Below, piece after piece: positions 30,366 to 40,688 of a stretch of DNA of 64,000 bases. Under the pieces are notes generated by a model, which made no database searches, was not told where the DNA came from, and was given only the letters and a program-made list of their open reading frames with translations. Both the position numbers and the translations under genes were made by a program. This stretch comes from Endotrypanum monterogeii (taxonomy: Eukaryota; Euglenozoa; Kinetoplastea; Trypanosomatida; Trypanosomatidae), in the NCBI GenBank assembly GCA_000333855.2, contig CM007316.1:1091727-1155726 (forward strand), read 5' to 3'. Each line of letters starts with the position of its first letter. The first letter of the stretch is position 1.

Positions 30366-32372
30366 TCACTGCCGCGGCGCGGACTTGCGCCGTGACATCA
30401 CATGCGCTGCACCGTTGACTGCCTCGATTGCCAAGCTTCCAGCACTTTGCCAACTGCGCATGAGAGATCCTCGTGCCTTGGCGAAGCGGTAGCCGAGGAT
30501 ATCCCACATATTTAGAGAATCGTCGCCTTTGCAGTCGACGATGTAAAAGGGGGAAAGCCCATCGCTGAGGCAGCGCGGTTCATCGCAGTAGGCACCGAAG
30601 AGGACTGCCTGCTTCAAATTTACCTCCTGTGCAGTGGTCTGGTTAGACATGCATTTCTCGCCTACGTGCTCTCGTGCTTCTCCGCTGTCGGAGCGTCGGT
30701 TCGTGATCAAAGGAACGTGTCTGCGCTGCTCCGACACCCGTCGCTGGCTGTCGAGGCACACTTGGTAACACAAGCGGCACAACGGCTCCCAGCCGAGCGA
30801 GTACCGCCGACCCCCACACTTGACATCGGGACCCACCCCTCGCTCGGTGCAGCATTTTGGGCAAAAAAACTGCCCGCAGCGTCCACACGTGACCCGCGTG
30901 ACAGTGGCTGAGAAAGACTTGTGGCAGTCTGAAGCTTCGCAAGCAGCCCTATAGCGCGGAATGCAGAGATACTGCGTCGGGTCCTTAACTCGATCTCTGT
31001 ATGCCTTGTGATCCATAACATCCAGCGCTCGCAGGAGCACCCTCGACTCGCACAAAAGCCCCTGGAGCCTCTCCAAGACAGGAGTGGTCTTGTCGGCGGC
31101 AGCGTTCAAGGCGTTATCCATCTTTGCAATGAAGGCATCACAAAGAAGAGAAGTGTCCATGGCACGCACCTGATTAGCTAGAAGGACGTCGCGGACACGT
31201 GTTCGGACGAAGTTGTTGCGCTGGGAGCACTGATCTGAACTCGCTGCTTCCTGGGGATGTGGGGAAGAAACCGCGGTGGAGAGTGCTGAAGCGGCTGCAG
31301 ACGCAGCTGGATTTTGTCCGGGGGGAGGATCGGCATTACAATGCACAGTCACGGTCGCTGACTCCCACTTCGGCTTCGCTTGCCCCTGCCACTTTTGGGG
31401 GGGAAAAACTGACGAGGCATCCTCCGCAGGTCCGGCCCGCATCCTTAGCGACTCATTGGCGAGTGCCATGCGTGAAAATGTGATAAATGAGTGGATCTCA
31501 TCCTCTTCGTCACTTGCCGAGAAGTTGACGGCAGCACCGTTCCCAGCCGCTGAGGACGTTCCTAGGTTCACATCTATCGTGGGCGTTGTGTCCACATGCG
31601 TCACAGCTGTCGCTTTGATAACAGCACTCTCTTTCGTGAGACCGAGGAGCGCCATGCGTTCGGAGTCGACCTTCCAGTCATTCATGCTATACTCCAACTC
31701 CACCGTACAACCACTAGGTGACTCGAACGTGTTGTTGTCGAGGGCGGAGAGAGTGGCGACCGGTTGGAATGAGTCGATCGAGACATGCTCTGTGGTGTCA
31801 ACGGCCGCGGAAGCCACAGGAGCCGCAGGAGCCACAGGAGCCGCAGGAGCCACAGGAGCCGCAGGAGCCACAGGAGCCGCAGGAGCCACAGGAGCCGCAG
31901 GAGCCACAGGAGCCGCAGGAGCCACAGGAGCCGCAGGAGCCGCAGGAGCCGCAGGAGCCGCAGGAGCCACAGGAGCACCCTGAGCGCTCGTCCTCACACT
32001 CGATACGATGTCTCTGTCGGAATGCAAGCACACAAAGTTGTCGACGTACGTAAGCTCATACTCGTCGTGTAAGGCCCGCAGCTCCTTCGCAGTCAAACGC
32101 TTCACAGCGCGGTCAACCTCCGCCTCTGAAATCATCGGCGGAGGCCTGAGCGCGGTGAAAGGGTTCAAGTGAACGCTACGAAGAGCGGCAGCCCTCTGAG
32201 AATCGGAGCCGGCGGACAACCCGTCACGCAAGCAATCCCACGATGCCAGGAGTCCCTCGATCGAGTCCAGTGTTGAGGCCACAGAAGAAATGTATGCATG
32301 TGTGCGGTCGCGCAATTCTTGGGCATCACGTGGCACGGTTGGCTGGAATGAATCGCCCGATACGAGAGCCAT
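30366..32372 (-). CDS. FYVE-like zinc-finger protein with Ala-Pro repeat
   Basis: Encodes 668 residues from the ATG at 32372; the open frame begins four codons earlier at a GTG. A C-terminal cross-brace zinc finger lies at about residues 477-536: C-x4-C, then [15 protein letters not shown] and finally CRLC, eight ligands in FYVE order. The usual basic R(R/K)HHCR patch that binds phosphatidylinositol 3-phosphate is reduced to RVTC, so lipid binding may be altered or lost. Residues about 130-190 are an Ala-Pro-Val tract encoded by a perfect 9-bp repeat. A segment near the C-terminus ([18 protein letters not shown]) is ordered but unrecognised. FYVE proteins act on endosomal membranes; that is a family expectation here, not shown. 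Alternative: a non-lipid-binding FYVE-related or RING-like finger. Confidence 0.75.
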   Translation of the reverse strand: MALVSGDSFQPTVPRDAQELRDRTHAYISSVASTLDSIEGLLASWDCLRDGLSAGSDSQRAAALRSVHLNPFTALRPPPMISEAEVDRAVKRLTAKELRALHDEYELTYVDNFVCLHSDRDIVSSVRTSAQGAPVAPAAPAAPAAPAAPVAPAAPVAPAAPVAPAAPVAPAAPVAPAAPVAPAAPVASAAVDTTEHVSIDSFQPVATLSALDNNTFESPSGCTVELEYSMNDWKVDSERMALLGLTKESAVIKATAVTHVDTTPTIDVNLGTSSAAGNGAAVNFSASDEEDEIHSFITFSRMALANESLRMRAGPAEDASSVFPPQKWQGQAKPKWESATVTVHCNADPPPGQNPAASAAASALSTAVSSPHPQEAASSDQCSQRNNFVRTRVRDVLLANQVRAMDTSLLCDAFIAKMDNALNAAADKTTPVLERLQGLLCESRVLLRALDVMDHKAYRDRVKDPTQYLCIPRYRAACEASDCHKSFSATVTRVTCGRCGQFFCPKCCTERGVGPDVKCGGRRYSLGWEPLCRLCYQVCLDSQRRVSEQRRHVPLITNRRSDSGEAREHVGEKCMSNQTTAQEVNLKQAVLFGAYCDEPRCLSDGLSPFYIVDCKGDDSLNMWDILGYRFAKARGSLMRSWQSAGSLAIEAVNGAAHVMSRRKSAPRQ
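31813..31974. repeat. 9-bp coding minisatellite, 18 units
   Basis: Plus-strand units alternate GCCACAGGA and GCCGCAGGA, then end in several consecutive GCCGCAGGA units and one GCCACAGGA. The 162 bases equal 18 units. Because 9 is a multiple of three, copy-number change keeps the frame of the FYVE-like gene, where it encodes Ala-Pro-Ala/Ala-Pro-Val. Confidence 0.95.
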
Positions 32373-32631
32373 TCCTACTGTCACGGCGACGACGCCGTAG
32401 ACGTGTGTATATGTGCGTGTATGTATAGAGAGAAAGAGATGGTGGGTGTCCCTGTGAACGATGGCGATGATGGTGACTCTGATACACTGTCAAGGCGGCG
32501 AAAATAGCGGGAAAAAATTGATTCGTCTTAGAAAAAGTAATGGCAAGTCAAGGGCGATGGGGGGGAGCGTCTGTGCGCACGTGTCTGGACCTGCCACCAA
32601 TATGAGCACACGCATACACACACGCACACGC

Positions 32632-32675
<44 letters not shown>

Positions 32676-34679
32676 TTCAAACAGTGGCGGTAAAACAGGC
32701 AATATCTCCACCCGATGGTCAAAAATATTCTCGAACCCAAGAAGGACCAAGAAAAAAAAGCAAAGCAAAGCAAAGCAAAAAAAAAGGGGGGGAGGGCAGG
32801 GACGTACGAGAAGATACGGAAGTTCACTAGGAACCAACTAGCAAACAAAAAAGTTCGGTGGGTGAATAAAAAGAGAAGAAGGGAAGATGCAGATGAGAAA
32901 ACAAATCGTATGTGAAATGCTGTCCCTTTTTTCTTTTGTGTGTGTGTGTGTGTAGATGGGGGGAGAGGGAAGGGGAAGTGGAAGGGGGAGAGAGGGAAGC
33001 AATGGAGGGAGAGGAGGTCAACTTCTCACCCTCCACAGCAGCCAAACATAGAACACTGCAACGCACGAGAACAGAAGAATGTGCTTCTTTCGACATAGAC
33101 GTTTTGCATGGAATAGACGAGAAGGTGTACGCCTATGATTATGCTCCCTTGCACCACCTATTACAATCTGAGAAATCTATACTGGCTATGAAGTTGACGA
33201 ACAAATTTGTATCAGCCTATGCACGCGCTGTCCGGAAAGAATTTCTTTTATGCACAAACACGAACACTGGACAGTCGTCACTGGCGCGCACGCATAAAAG
33301 ATAGGAACAGCTGTTCTGATAATCATACTTTTTTTCCAGAAAGGTGATAACAAGAGAGCTCACGTCTAACTGATACGCACGTCAACTGAAGTCATTTATG
33401 CAGACATGCGTACATGAAAAAAACTCCAGCAATCGCACAAACACACGTCAAAGCCTTAAGCTGAGCGGAACATAATTCCCTGCGCGGGAGAGGGAGAGCA
33501 CCACAGCACGCGCGGACGAACAAGAACAGAAAGAAATCTTCTCAAAATAGTTAAACAGGCGGTGAAACGTAAACATGAGAAATCGCAGTGAAGTAGACGA
33601 GTAGCGTTGAATAGGCGAAGAAAGTGCAGGTGGTTGGGTGTTCTTTTAAGTTATCTGGGGTAAACACTACAGCGTGGAAACATCAGACAACACGTCGATC
33701 TGTGCCCTGTGGGTGTGTGTGCTTTTAAGAGGGACCGCAAACATATCAGCCTCAAATGCTCGTGTGTCGTTCCACCGCCTTTCTTCAATCCCCCCGCAGG
33801 TGTTCCTATGTGTATGTAAGCGCACCTTATTCTCAGTAGGCCTGCATCTCCTTGCGTAAAAAAAAAAAAATGGGAAGAAAGCAAAGAGATGCAAAAAGAA
33901 CGGAAAAAAGGTCGAAGTCTTGGGGAGGGAGGGGGGGAGAGTATGTAGAAGAAAACCATACCAATGGCGTCTAGAAAAAAAAACGTGAACAGACGCCCGT
34001 CCCCAATACAACACCCTGACTGGCAAGAGAGTACCAACACACCTACATGTACCACTAGACATGCGCACAAATGTGTAGTACTCAGTGCAGCTGTCATGGC
34101 AGAGTTTCGGTATCTCATTCCATCCCTGCTCTGCTTTCTCAGCTGGAACACAGATCTTGCGCGCACACATAAAGTAGCGTAATCCAGGACAAAACCGAAA
34201 CAAGGATGTTCACGAAAAAAACTTTGGAAGGCAGCTGGGCGGAAAGCGCCAGGTTAGTTCACGCCACCTTTCTCCCCCTCCTCCTCCATCATCACCACAA
34301 ACGCACATGCCCCTTTATCGACACCACCGCAGGGAGGGGCTCCACCCGTGACCACACGCCGTAAGCCCCTACCCACACTACGCTTCTCTTCCTCCCTCCC
34401 CCTATAGTTTTGTCACCCTCAAAAAAAAAAAAAGGCCCATCATAGGACTCCAATCCGGTGCTCGACTTCAGTTATTTCCCTTAATCCCATCCGGACGGCG
34501 GTGCACGCCCACACACCTCGACCTGTATCTCTATTTGAGCTAGTTGGCAGCTCTCATCATCGCCTCCAGATGCGGCAAACACATCACTTCAACTGGTGGT
34601 TTGGATTTACCGCGAAACTGGAAGTGGGTGTCTGTCCAACATGGAGCTGTGTCTCGGGGAAGTGAGAGCGGTGGTTTGG
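32373..34679. other. Intergenic: 5' region of FYVE-like gene and 3' UTR of CDP-DAG synthase
   Basis: Contains (CA)n at 32615-32671, a short TG tract near 32938-32953, G/A-rich blocks near 32956-33010 and A-runs. About 33010-33330 and 34440-34680 are non-repetitive without recognised genes. Splice acceptor for the FYVE-like gene is unclear: the nearest AG is only 5-6 nt before its ATG. Confidence 0.6.
32615..32671. repeat. (CA)n microsatellite
   Basis: CA dinucleotides over 57 bases, the first part interrupted by G at regular intervals (CACACG-like), the last 30 bases pure. It is one of the longest dinucleotide arrays in the window. Confidence 0.95.
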
Positions 34680-36134
34680 TCAGTCCCTTGACACCCTCAT
34701 AATGAACCGCAAGGCGAAGTACATGAACGGGAATACAAGCATCATGCCATCCACGCGATCCAGCATGCCACCATGCCCAGGGATAATGAAGCCCGTATCC
34801 TTCACGCGCGCCACACGCTTAAGAAGAGACTGCAGAAGATCTCCGCACACGCCGAGCACACCCATTAGGGCGCCCAGGATGAGCCACAGAGCAACGCTCT
34901 GATACGCAGAATTCACAATGTGTTCTGCAGGTGCATCAAACCACCCCCAGTATAAGCAGTACATGACACCAGCGAAACTCACAGCATTCATGACCACACC
35001 CGCCACGGCACCTTCCACCGACTTGTTCGGGCTAATAGCAGGGTAAAGACTATGAGGGCCGCGCAGCAGGAGCCGCACAAGCGCACTTGCCTCACGGAGC
35101 GGCCGCTTCCCCGACTGATCCTTTGCACCTGAGTCCTGACAGTCCTCGCCGGTCGCGTCATAAATATTTCCGTACCGCTCTCGGAGAGCTTTGAGGCTTC
35201 GCCCCACCACCAATGCAGAAATATCGTTGATGAAGTTGCCAATTAGAGTGGAAGACAACCACGGCACACCAACATTCGGGATGCTGTAGACTAATATTGG
35301 GGTAGAAAGGCCAGCGATCCACAAGATGCCGAAGATGTCGAGGCAAAAATCGAGGAACTGCTCCGTTGGCTGACGCTCTGCAATCATGCGCAACTCCATC
35401 AGCAGAAAATAGTTGCGCTGCGCCTTTGAAACCGACGTGCTTTTTGCCTCACCCCGATCGGAGTTTGTAGTGAGTGAGGCTGTAGACCCTAGGCCAATAT
35501 CACCATCATGACCACCGCCCTCCTGCTTCTGCTGCGGATCTCTTGGCGAGCCGAGCGACAAAGGATAGCTCAGTCGCTCCACCGCGCGTCCCACCTTAAG
35601 CTCCAGTCGATTATGTGCCGCCAGAGTCACGACGACCAAAATCAGGAAATAAAGCTCCAGCATGACGAGGAGTACCTCCTCACCTAAGAACGCCCCAAAG
35701 GCCAGCAAGCCCCAGCCGAGGTGCTTCAATACGTTATAGAAAGAAATGGGTGCAACCGGTAGGGCGTATTCCTTGGGGAATAGAGGCACGCCCTCGATGT
35801 AAGGTGAGGGCGGCGGGGGTCGATCTACAAGACTTTGCAGAGCTGTGAGAGGCGGCGAAGCTCCCTGTGGCACTGGTGCTGCTAAGCTATCCATGGACAT
35901 GAGCAACGCCACCTTAAGGTGACGCTTGACGCCGCTCCACTCGATGCCACATATGAATAGGGCAAAGAAGGTGAGAATGGTGACGCAGTACACCGAGTAG
36001 GCGCCCCAGGCGATGACGGAGGGACCAACGATGCAGATAGTGATGGTTCGCACTTGAATGTTGGTAAGGCCGAAGCGATTTCGATCAGGAATCGCCTGTC
36101 CGTGTGTTCCGGGGGCTGTCTTGATATCAGACAT
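34680..36134 (-). CDS. CDS: CDP-diacylglycerol synthase (phosphatidate cytidylyltransferase)
   Basis: Encodes 484 residues from the ATG at 36134. The open frame runs on upstream through a CA/TG microsatellite and T-rich sequence, which is UTR. The C-terminus carries the full family signature at about 435-461: S-L-L-K-R-x4-K-D-x-G-F-x-I-P-G-H-G-G-x-L-D-R-x-D, whose acidic residues bind metal and CTP. Several hydrophobic segments (first at about residues 28-60, a pair at about 110-150 region and more to the C-terminus) fit an integral ER membrane protein. The enzyme makes CDP-diacylglycerol from phosphatidate and CTP, the precursor of phosphatidylinositol and, in mitochondria, cardiolipin. Length matches eukaryotic ER enzymes (yeast Cds1, 457), not the mitochondrial Tam41 type, which is unrelated. 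Confidence 0.95.
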   Translation of the reverse strand: MSDIKTAPGTHGQAIPDRNRFGLTNIQVRTITICIVGPSVIAWGAYSVYCVTILTFFALFICGIEWSGVKRHLKVALLMSMDSLAAPVPQGASPPLTALQSLVDRPPPPSPYIEGVPLFPKEYALPVAPISFYNVLKHLGWGLLAFGAFLGEEVLLVMLELYFLILVVVTLAAHNRLELKVGRAVERLSYPLSLGSPRDPQQKQEGGGHDGDIGLGSTASLTTNSDRGEAKSTSVSKAQRNYFLLMELRMIAERQPTEQFLDFCLDIFGILWIAGLSTPILVYSIPNVGVPWLSSTLIGNFINDISALVVGRSLKALRERYGNIYDATGEDCQDSGAKDQSGKRPLREASALVRLLLRGPHSLYPAISPNKSVEGAVAGVVMNAVSFAGVMYCLYWGWFDAPAEHIVNSAYQSVALWLILGALMGVLGVCGDLLQSLLKRVARVKDTGFIIPGHGGMLDRVDGMMLVFPFMYFALRFIMRVSRD

Positions 36135-36141
36135 TTCTGAT

Positions 36142-36185
36142 CTAAATTGAGGGGAAAGGGTCAAAAACAAAAAGAGATCAAAGGA
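36142..36185 (-). promoter_or_regulatory. Predicted spliced-leader acceptor of CDP-DAG synthase
   Basis: The coding strand has a T/C-rich tract at about 36185-36150 ending in the first AG at 36143-36142. This leaves only 7 nt before the ATG at 36134, an unusually short 5' UTR if used. Confidence 0.5.
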
Positions 36186-36253
36186 AGAGACTTTAAAAAA
36201 AAAAAACGCGCTGTGGGGCAACGCGGAGATGGTTGTGTCTGAGATAATGAACA

Positions 36254-36304
36254 TACACACACACACACACACACACACACGAGCGTACACACACACACAC
36301 ACAC
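36254..36304. repeat. (CA)n microsatellite upstream of CDP-DAG synthase
   Basis: Two CA tracts separated by a GAGCGTA interruption. Read as (TG)n on the coding strand, they create an open extension of the CDP-DAG synthase frame encoding Cys-Val repeats that is not believed to be translated. Confidence 0.95.
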
Positions 36305-37379
36305 GCAGATGATCAGCGGCTGAAAATATGTTTCTTTAATAGAGATGCTTTTGAAGAGCGATTGAAGGGTCGCAAGAGTATTATCCGACTGTTTGACCCA
36401 CCAGCACCTGGACGCACTCTTCTCTGCTACTTAAATATAATGTGTGTTTGTATCTGTATTGGTGCGCGTTACCAAATGCGGAAAAAAAAATGTTTTCAAC
36501 AGCGGACGGTAACACGCGCAAAATGAGAAAAAGAACCAACAGAAAGATGATGAGGGAGGGAGTAGCGAAAAGCCCTCGAGTAGCCAGCGAAAGCGAGATA
36601 AGGGAGAAAGAAAAGAGCGGGAAGGTGATCGCAAATAATTATTATGCCGTAAAAACGTCTTTCCTCGGATTCTTCTGGTATTGCACTAGGGTCACCGTCG
36701 AACTGCGCTTTCACCGGTTGTCGATAGTATACCTTTCATATAGAACTTGGTTCTTGAGTGTGGAAGAGAGAAGGATGCGCGCAATTCTGTTGAGACGCTG
36801 TAAACATTGTGAAGGGAGTCGCGGTTGCAGTAGCGATACACACAAGTGAGCAGGAGACAAACCACAAAAAAAATCCGTGAAGGGAAAGCGAGAGAAGAGT
36901 GAACATGCTTCAAGAGAACCTAACTGACGCACCCACCCCTTCACACGGAAAGAGAGGGGGGTGGGCGTCATGAGGAAGTACTCCAGTCTGAACAGACAGC
37001 AAGCACATGTGTGCTGTTGTGCACCTGTCTCTCATTACGTAGGCGTGGGATTCCCCCGTTCGCCGGAGACATATTTGCCACTCCTTCTTCCAAAGCCCTG
37101 TTGGGGAGAGTGAAATTTTGGCTAGCAGCACTTCAAGAGCCTTCCCCTGCATCAAGGTGTGATGACCTCTCCTCTGGATAACGGAAAGGGTAGGGGAGGA
37201 AATATAGACCTCCAAACAAAAACTTCAAAGCTTCCGTCGACATGAGCTACTGCGAGAGAAACCTATAAAACATATATCTATATATAGATATATAGATATA
37301 TAGATATATGGATATAGATGTAATGTATATGTATACACTCCTTTCCATGGCCATCTGCGGTGAGGAGGTACCCCCCCCC

Positions 37380-37410
37380 TCCCTCCTCCTCCTCCTCCTC
37401 CTCCCCCCTC
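37380..37410. repeat. (CCT)n trinucleotide array
   Basis: C-run followed by about seven CTC/TCC units. On the transcribed strand it reads (GAG)n with G-runs. Confidence 0.9.
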
Positions 37411-38100
37411 GCTTCCTCGGCTACATCACGCATACAGAAAAAAAAAACCTCGAATAGCGCGCACACAAGCGCAGACACATTACACGTGAGGATGCAGCAC
37501 TAGTAATAGAAGAACTGAAAAAATACAAAGATGCGAGAGACCCAGGCTCGGAAAGATACACGTACATGGACTGGTGCAGTTGTCCCACCAACCTCACCAC
37601 CGTGAGGAGTTCAACAGTACAGAAAACGACGACTACATGAAAAAAAAAAAAACGTCCACACATGCACAGATCGATCTTTCCTCCTCCCCACCTCCTTTGA
37701 AGGAGGAAGAAAAAAGAGAGACGAGAATACTCACTAACATGTGCACGTGCACAACAGAGTTCGGAGAAGGACCCATGTGTAGACAGAACACGGATCGAGG
37801 TGAAAAGAAGAAGAGCGGGGCAAACATATACTCAGGAATCGCCCCCTCCCCCCCCCCGTGACTCCAGCGAGCACAGCGATGATCAGCAAACAGGGGTAAG
37901 AGGAGATAAGGGCGGGATCCTCCACTTCATCTAAGCGCTGGATAGCAAAGGAGCAACACAAAATAAATAAAGAAATTAATCGGAACCCCCACTCCCGCAG
38001 TGCACCCCCTCCCTCTCACTCTACCCATCCCCCCCGGTCTTCTCTTTCGCTGTCGCTGTCCCTCCTCCTTAGAAACAGCACTGAAGCCATCACTACAGCC

Positions 38101-40404
38101 TTAGCAGAACAAAAGCTTAAAATAATGGTAGGCCAAAGCGATGATCAACACCCAGAGCATGGAAGCACCAGTGATGCTGCCACCGTGGACCACGCGCCAC
38201 AGCCGTCGCTCACCACGATGCCATTGGCCAAAGACAGACACGTGAAAGAGCAGCTTTATCACACCCCAGTGAATCTCCTCCTCACAGTTGGAACCCTCGC
38301 CAGACACAACGTCATCGCCAGCGGAAGCGGCTCCTGCCCTGCCTGTTGCACCACCAGATCCCTCAGCTGCACTTCCAGCGACCACCGTCTCCGCCGAAGG
38401 GGATCTTAGCGCAGGCACGGGGGTGCTCTGTCTCTTCTGGCTACCCACACCACACGCTTCCAAAACGAAGCCCACAAAAGAAAAAGAGCTGTGGTGTTGC
38501 AGTACGACATCGGGCGAGTTAATGCTGCCGTCAGCGCTTCCGCGAAAAAGACGAATCGTTGCATGAAGGTTTCTGTTGAAAAAGCGCGCTGTCTCTGCAT
38601 CTAGTAACTCGTAGGACTGTCGCCCCTCCTCCTCGCCGCTGCTGCTGCTCATACTCGGCGCAAAACAGACGCCATCGACGTCATCACTGTGGTATACCGA
38701 GGTGTACAGGCCACTCTCACTCGACCGTGGGAGATTCAACGACGACGGCGTATTTGCGGCAGCGCTCGCCGTCGCTACACTGTGGCTCGAGGAGGTCGCT
38801 ACCTCTGTCGACTGCAGTAACTCCTGTAAGCGCTCCCACAGAACGGCAGCGGCTTGTCTGCCACCCTGGGTTGTAAAGCCATGTGGGGTTCTACGTGTTC
38901 GCCGTCCCCGACTCTCCATCAGCAACGGCTTGAGATCCCAGATACGGACGCACTGCGTGTGCGCGTGCCCGGAGGTCGGTATCACAGCTGCTGATCTCTG
39001 TCGACCCCCACGTCTCAAGGGGCGCCCGCTAGAGCGGGGGGACGCCGGGCTTTTCACGCTGCTCTGTGGGGGTGAGACTGCACCCACATGAAGGGACGAC
39101 GTCAACGTCGCCTCTGCGACCGATGCGTCACCCTTCTCGGACTTCTCCAGTGACGGTGAGAGCTCCGCAGGACGCGGAAAGAATTTTGATAACTCGACAT
39201 GGCCCTCTGATTTCGGGCTCCCCTGCCTCGATGAGGCGGTACCCAATGTCTGCGCCTTTCCACACAGCACGCGATCCAAGACCGCCGACAGCTTCTCCTC
39301 CCGCACGTAGTACGACGACTCGAACGTGTACAGTCTCGATCCTTCGGCGTTGCTGATGGCTACGTGCCCCACTAGCGGAAACAGCCATGATACAAATGGA
39401 GCGGGGAAGAAGAAGACACAACAGCCGAAGTGCTGCAACCTCTCACCCGCCCACGGAGAGAGTCGGAGACTCGCGGCTAGGGGAGACGCCGGCTCATCGG
39501 AGATACGCTTGATCGATGACTCCACTGCCGACTTCGCCGCCGGTGTTGTAAGTGATAGGGGGAGGATGGGTGGGCTAGATGTACCACTTCCACTGGTGAC
39601 GCCATCGCTGTCCTCGTGCATGCAAGTAGTCAGAGGGAGCCGTGCTGAGTCATCAGATACAACGCTTCTAGCAGGGTTACGTGTGGCTGCAGTCCCCTCA
39701 CCAAAGTCACGAGACGTTGCACCGCTCGTCGGCTCTACAGACTTGCCGCAACCTTCGGAGGAAAGAAACAAAAAATCCTCAAGAGGGACCGCTGGCGATG
39801 AGTGCAGCGATGCATTACCCCTTTCTTGGTCGATGCGGGCTGAACGAGACGGGGAGCTCCGACATCTGCACCTCCGTAGACCAGCGGTCTGCAGTGGCGC
39901 ATGAGAATGCGCCAGGGACCCACCATCCCCGGTGTACCCAGCTGACTCCTGCTGCACGCAATTTTCAATATCCCTTGTTGGACACCCCTGAGCAACCTCC
40001 GCCGCTTCGTCCAGCGACGCTGGGTGCGACACCCCGTAGCGATCCCTTGACGTCCGGTGCGAGTGACTATCGCCCAACTTGAGCACCGGCACGGACGAGG
40101 GCGACATCGCCACAACTAAATCTAACGGATTCGATGGAGAAAGCGCATCGGCCTCGTCATCAGCGTCAAGACTAGCGGAACTTATACTGCGGCGCCCCAG
40201 CGATGGAGACTTGGCGCACGCTGGCAATGATCCATGGCGATCTAGGCCCTGTTTTTTCACTGCCACATCATCTTCAAGAAGAGAGGAGGCGCAAAGGCTC
40301 GTGAGTGGATCAGAGGTTGCATTCACCAGATCTACCCCCCTCAATGATCCGGTCCCAAGGGTACTTGAAGGACTGTCCTTCCCGTCCTGAGAGGGCGAAA
40401 TCAT
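38101..40404 (-). CDS. Expanded TMEM222/DUF778 (RTE1-like) family membrane protein
   Basis: Encodes 767 residues from the ATG at 40404; the longer frame starts at a GTG. Conserved blocks of the TMEM222/DUF778 family are present in the right order but far apart. Residues about 320-350 have CCVFFFPAPFVSWLFP followed by LVGHVAIS and the YYVRE segment; about 640-655 has a HHSSFSFVGFVLEAC block in place of the family's NCHSHVALALNLM; about 710-767 has WGVIKLLFHVSVFGQW and a final hydrophobic helix. Between them lie long Ser/Pro/Arg-rich insertions, and the first 310 residues are a disordered extension. Human TMEM222 is only 208 residues. The family is membrane-embedded; the plant member RTE1 acts on the ethylene receptor ETR1, but the biochemical role is unknown. 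Confidence 0.75.
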   Translation of the reverse strand: MISPSQDGKDSPSSTLGTGSLRGVDLVNATSDPLTSLCASSLLEDDVAVKKQGLDRHGSLPACAKSPSLGRRSISSASLDADDEADALSPSNPLDLVVAMSPSSVPVLKLGDSHSHRTSRDRYGVSHPASLDEAAEVAQGCPTRDIENCVQQESAGYTGDGGSLAHSHAPLQTAGLRRCRCRSSPSRSARIDQERGNASLHSSPAVPLEDFLFLSSEGCGKSVEPTSGATSRDFGEGTAATRNPARSVVSDDSARLPLTTCMHEDSDGVTSGSGTSSPPILPLSLTTPAAKSAVESSIKRISDEPASPLAASLRLSPWAGERLQHFGCCVFFFPAPFVSWLFPLVGHVAISNAEGSRLYTFESSYYVREEKLSAVLDRVLCGKAQTLGTASSRQGSPKSEGHVELSKFFPRPAELSPSLEKSEKGDASVAEATLTSSLHVGAVSPPQSSVKSPASPRSSGRPLRRGGRQRSAAVIPTSGHAHTQCVRIWDLKPLLMESRGRRTRRTPHGFTTQGGRQAAAVLWERLQELLQSTEVATSSSHSVATASAAANTPSSLNLPRSSESGLYTSVYHSDDVDGVCFAPSMSSSSGEEEGRQSYELLDAETARFFNRNLHATIRLFRGSADGSINSPDVVLQHHSSFSFVGFVLEACGVGSQKRQSTPVPALRSPSAETVVAGSAAEGSGGATGRAGAASAGDDVVSGEGSNCEEEIHWGVIKLLFHVSVFGQWHRGERRLWRVVHGGSITGASMLWVLIIALAYHYFKLLFC

Positions 40405-40482
40405 TGCAGTCGCGCTGGACTCACTCACTCACCTCCTCCCCCCTCCCCAGAACTGCGCAGCGAGCGGAGGAAAAATCGAGCG

Positions 40483-40502
40483 CTGGAACAAAAAAAAAAA
40501 GA
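40483..40502 (-). promoter_or_regulatory. Predicted spliced-leader acceptor of TMEM222-like gene
   Basis: On the coding strand an 11-T run followed by GTTCCAG gives an AG at 40484-40483. The 78-nt 5' UTR has no earlier ATG than 40404. A second AG at about 40460-40459 is possible. Confidence 0.5.
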
Positions 40503-40663
40503 TATCGGCCAGCTGGAAGATGAGCAGACGCGAAGCGTAATGCGAAGGAAAGAAGAGATTCCCCGTGGAGCCGAAAACACTAACAAGACAAGTACAACGA
40601 CGCTCAGGGAGGGAAAATATGATTATGCTGTGGCAACCTAAAAAGAAATCCGGTGACAGTCAA

Positions 40664-40688
40664 ATATATATATATATATATATATATC
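40664..40688. repeat. (TA)n array
   Basis: Pure TA dinucleotides of about 25 bases upstream of the TMEM222-like gene. Confidence 0.95.

Larger units (their letters stand above)
36135..38100. other. Intergenic: 5' region of CDP-DAG synthase and 3' UTR of TMEM222-like gene
   Basis: Contains (CA)n at about 36254-36304, a TAGATA-type AT-rich block at about 37268-37320, a C/CCT array at 37370-37410 and C-runs near 37846-37857. Nothing coding was recognised. Confidence 0.6.

Noticed and set aside
31813..31974. CRISPR array
   Set aside because: Contiguous 9-bp units without spacers inside a eukaryotic coding region; no cas genes.
31718..32072. Gln-Glu-Pro, Arg-Ser-His and Gly-Ala repeat open frames
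   Set aside because: These are alternate-frame or antisense readings of the 9-bp minisatellite inside the FYVE-like gene.
36135..36302. N-terminal Cys-Val extension of CDP-DAG synthase
   Set aside because: It is a translation of the microsatellite and the pyrimidine tract upstream of the splice acceptor.
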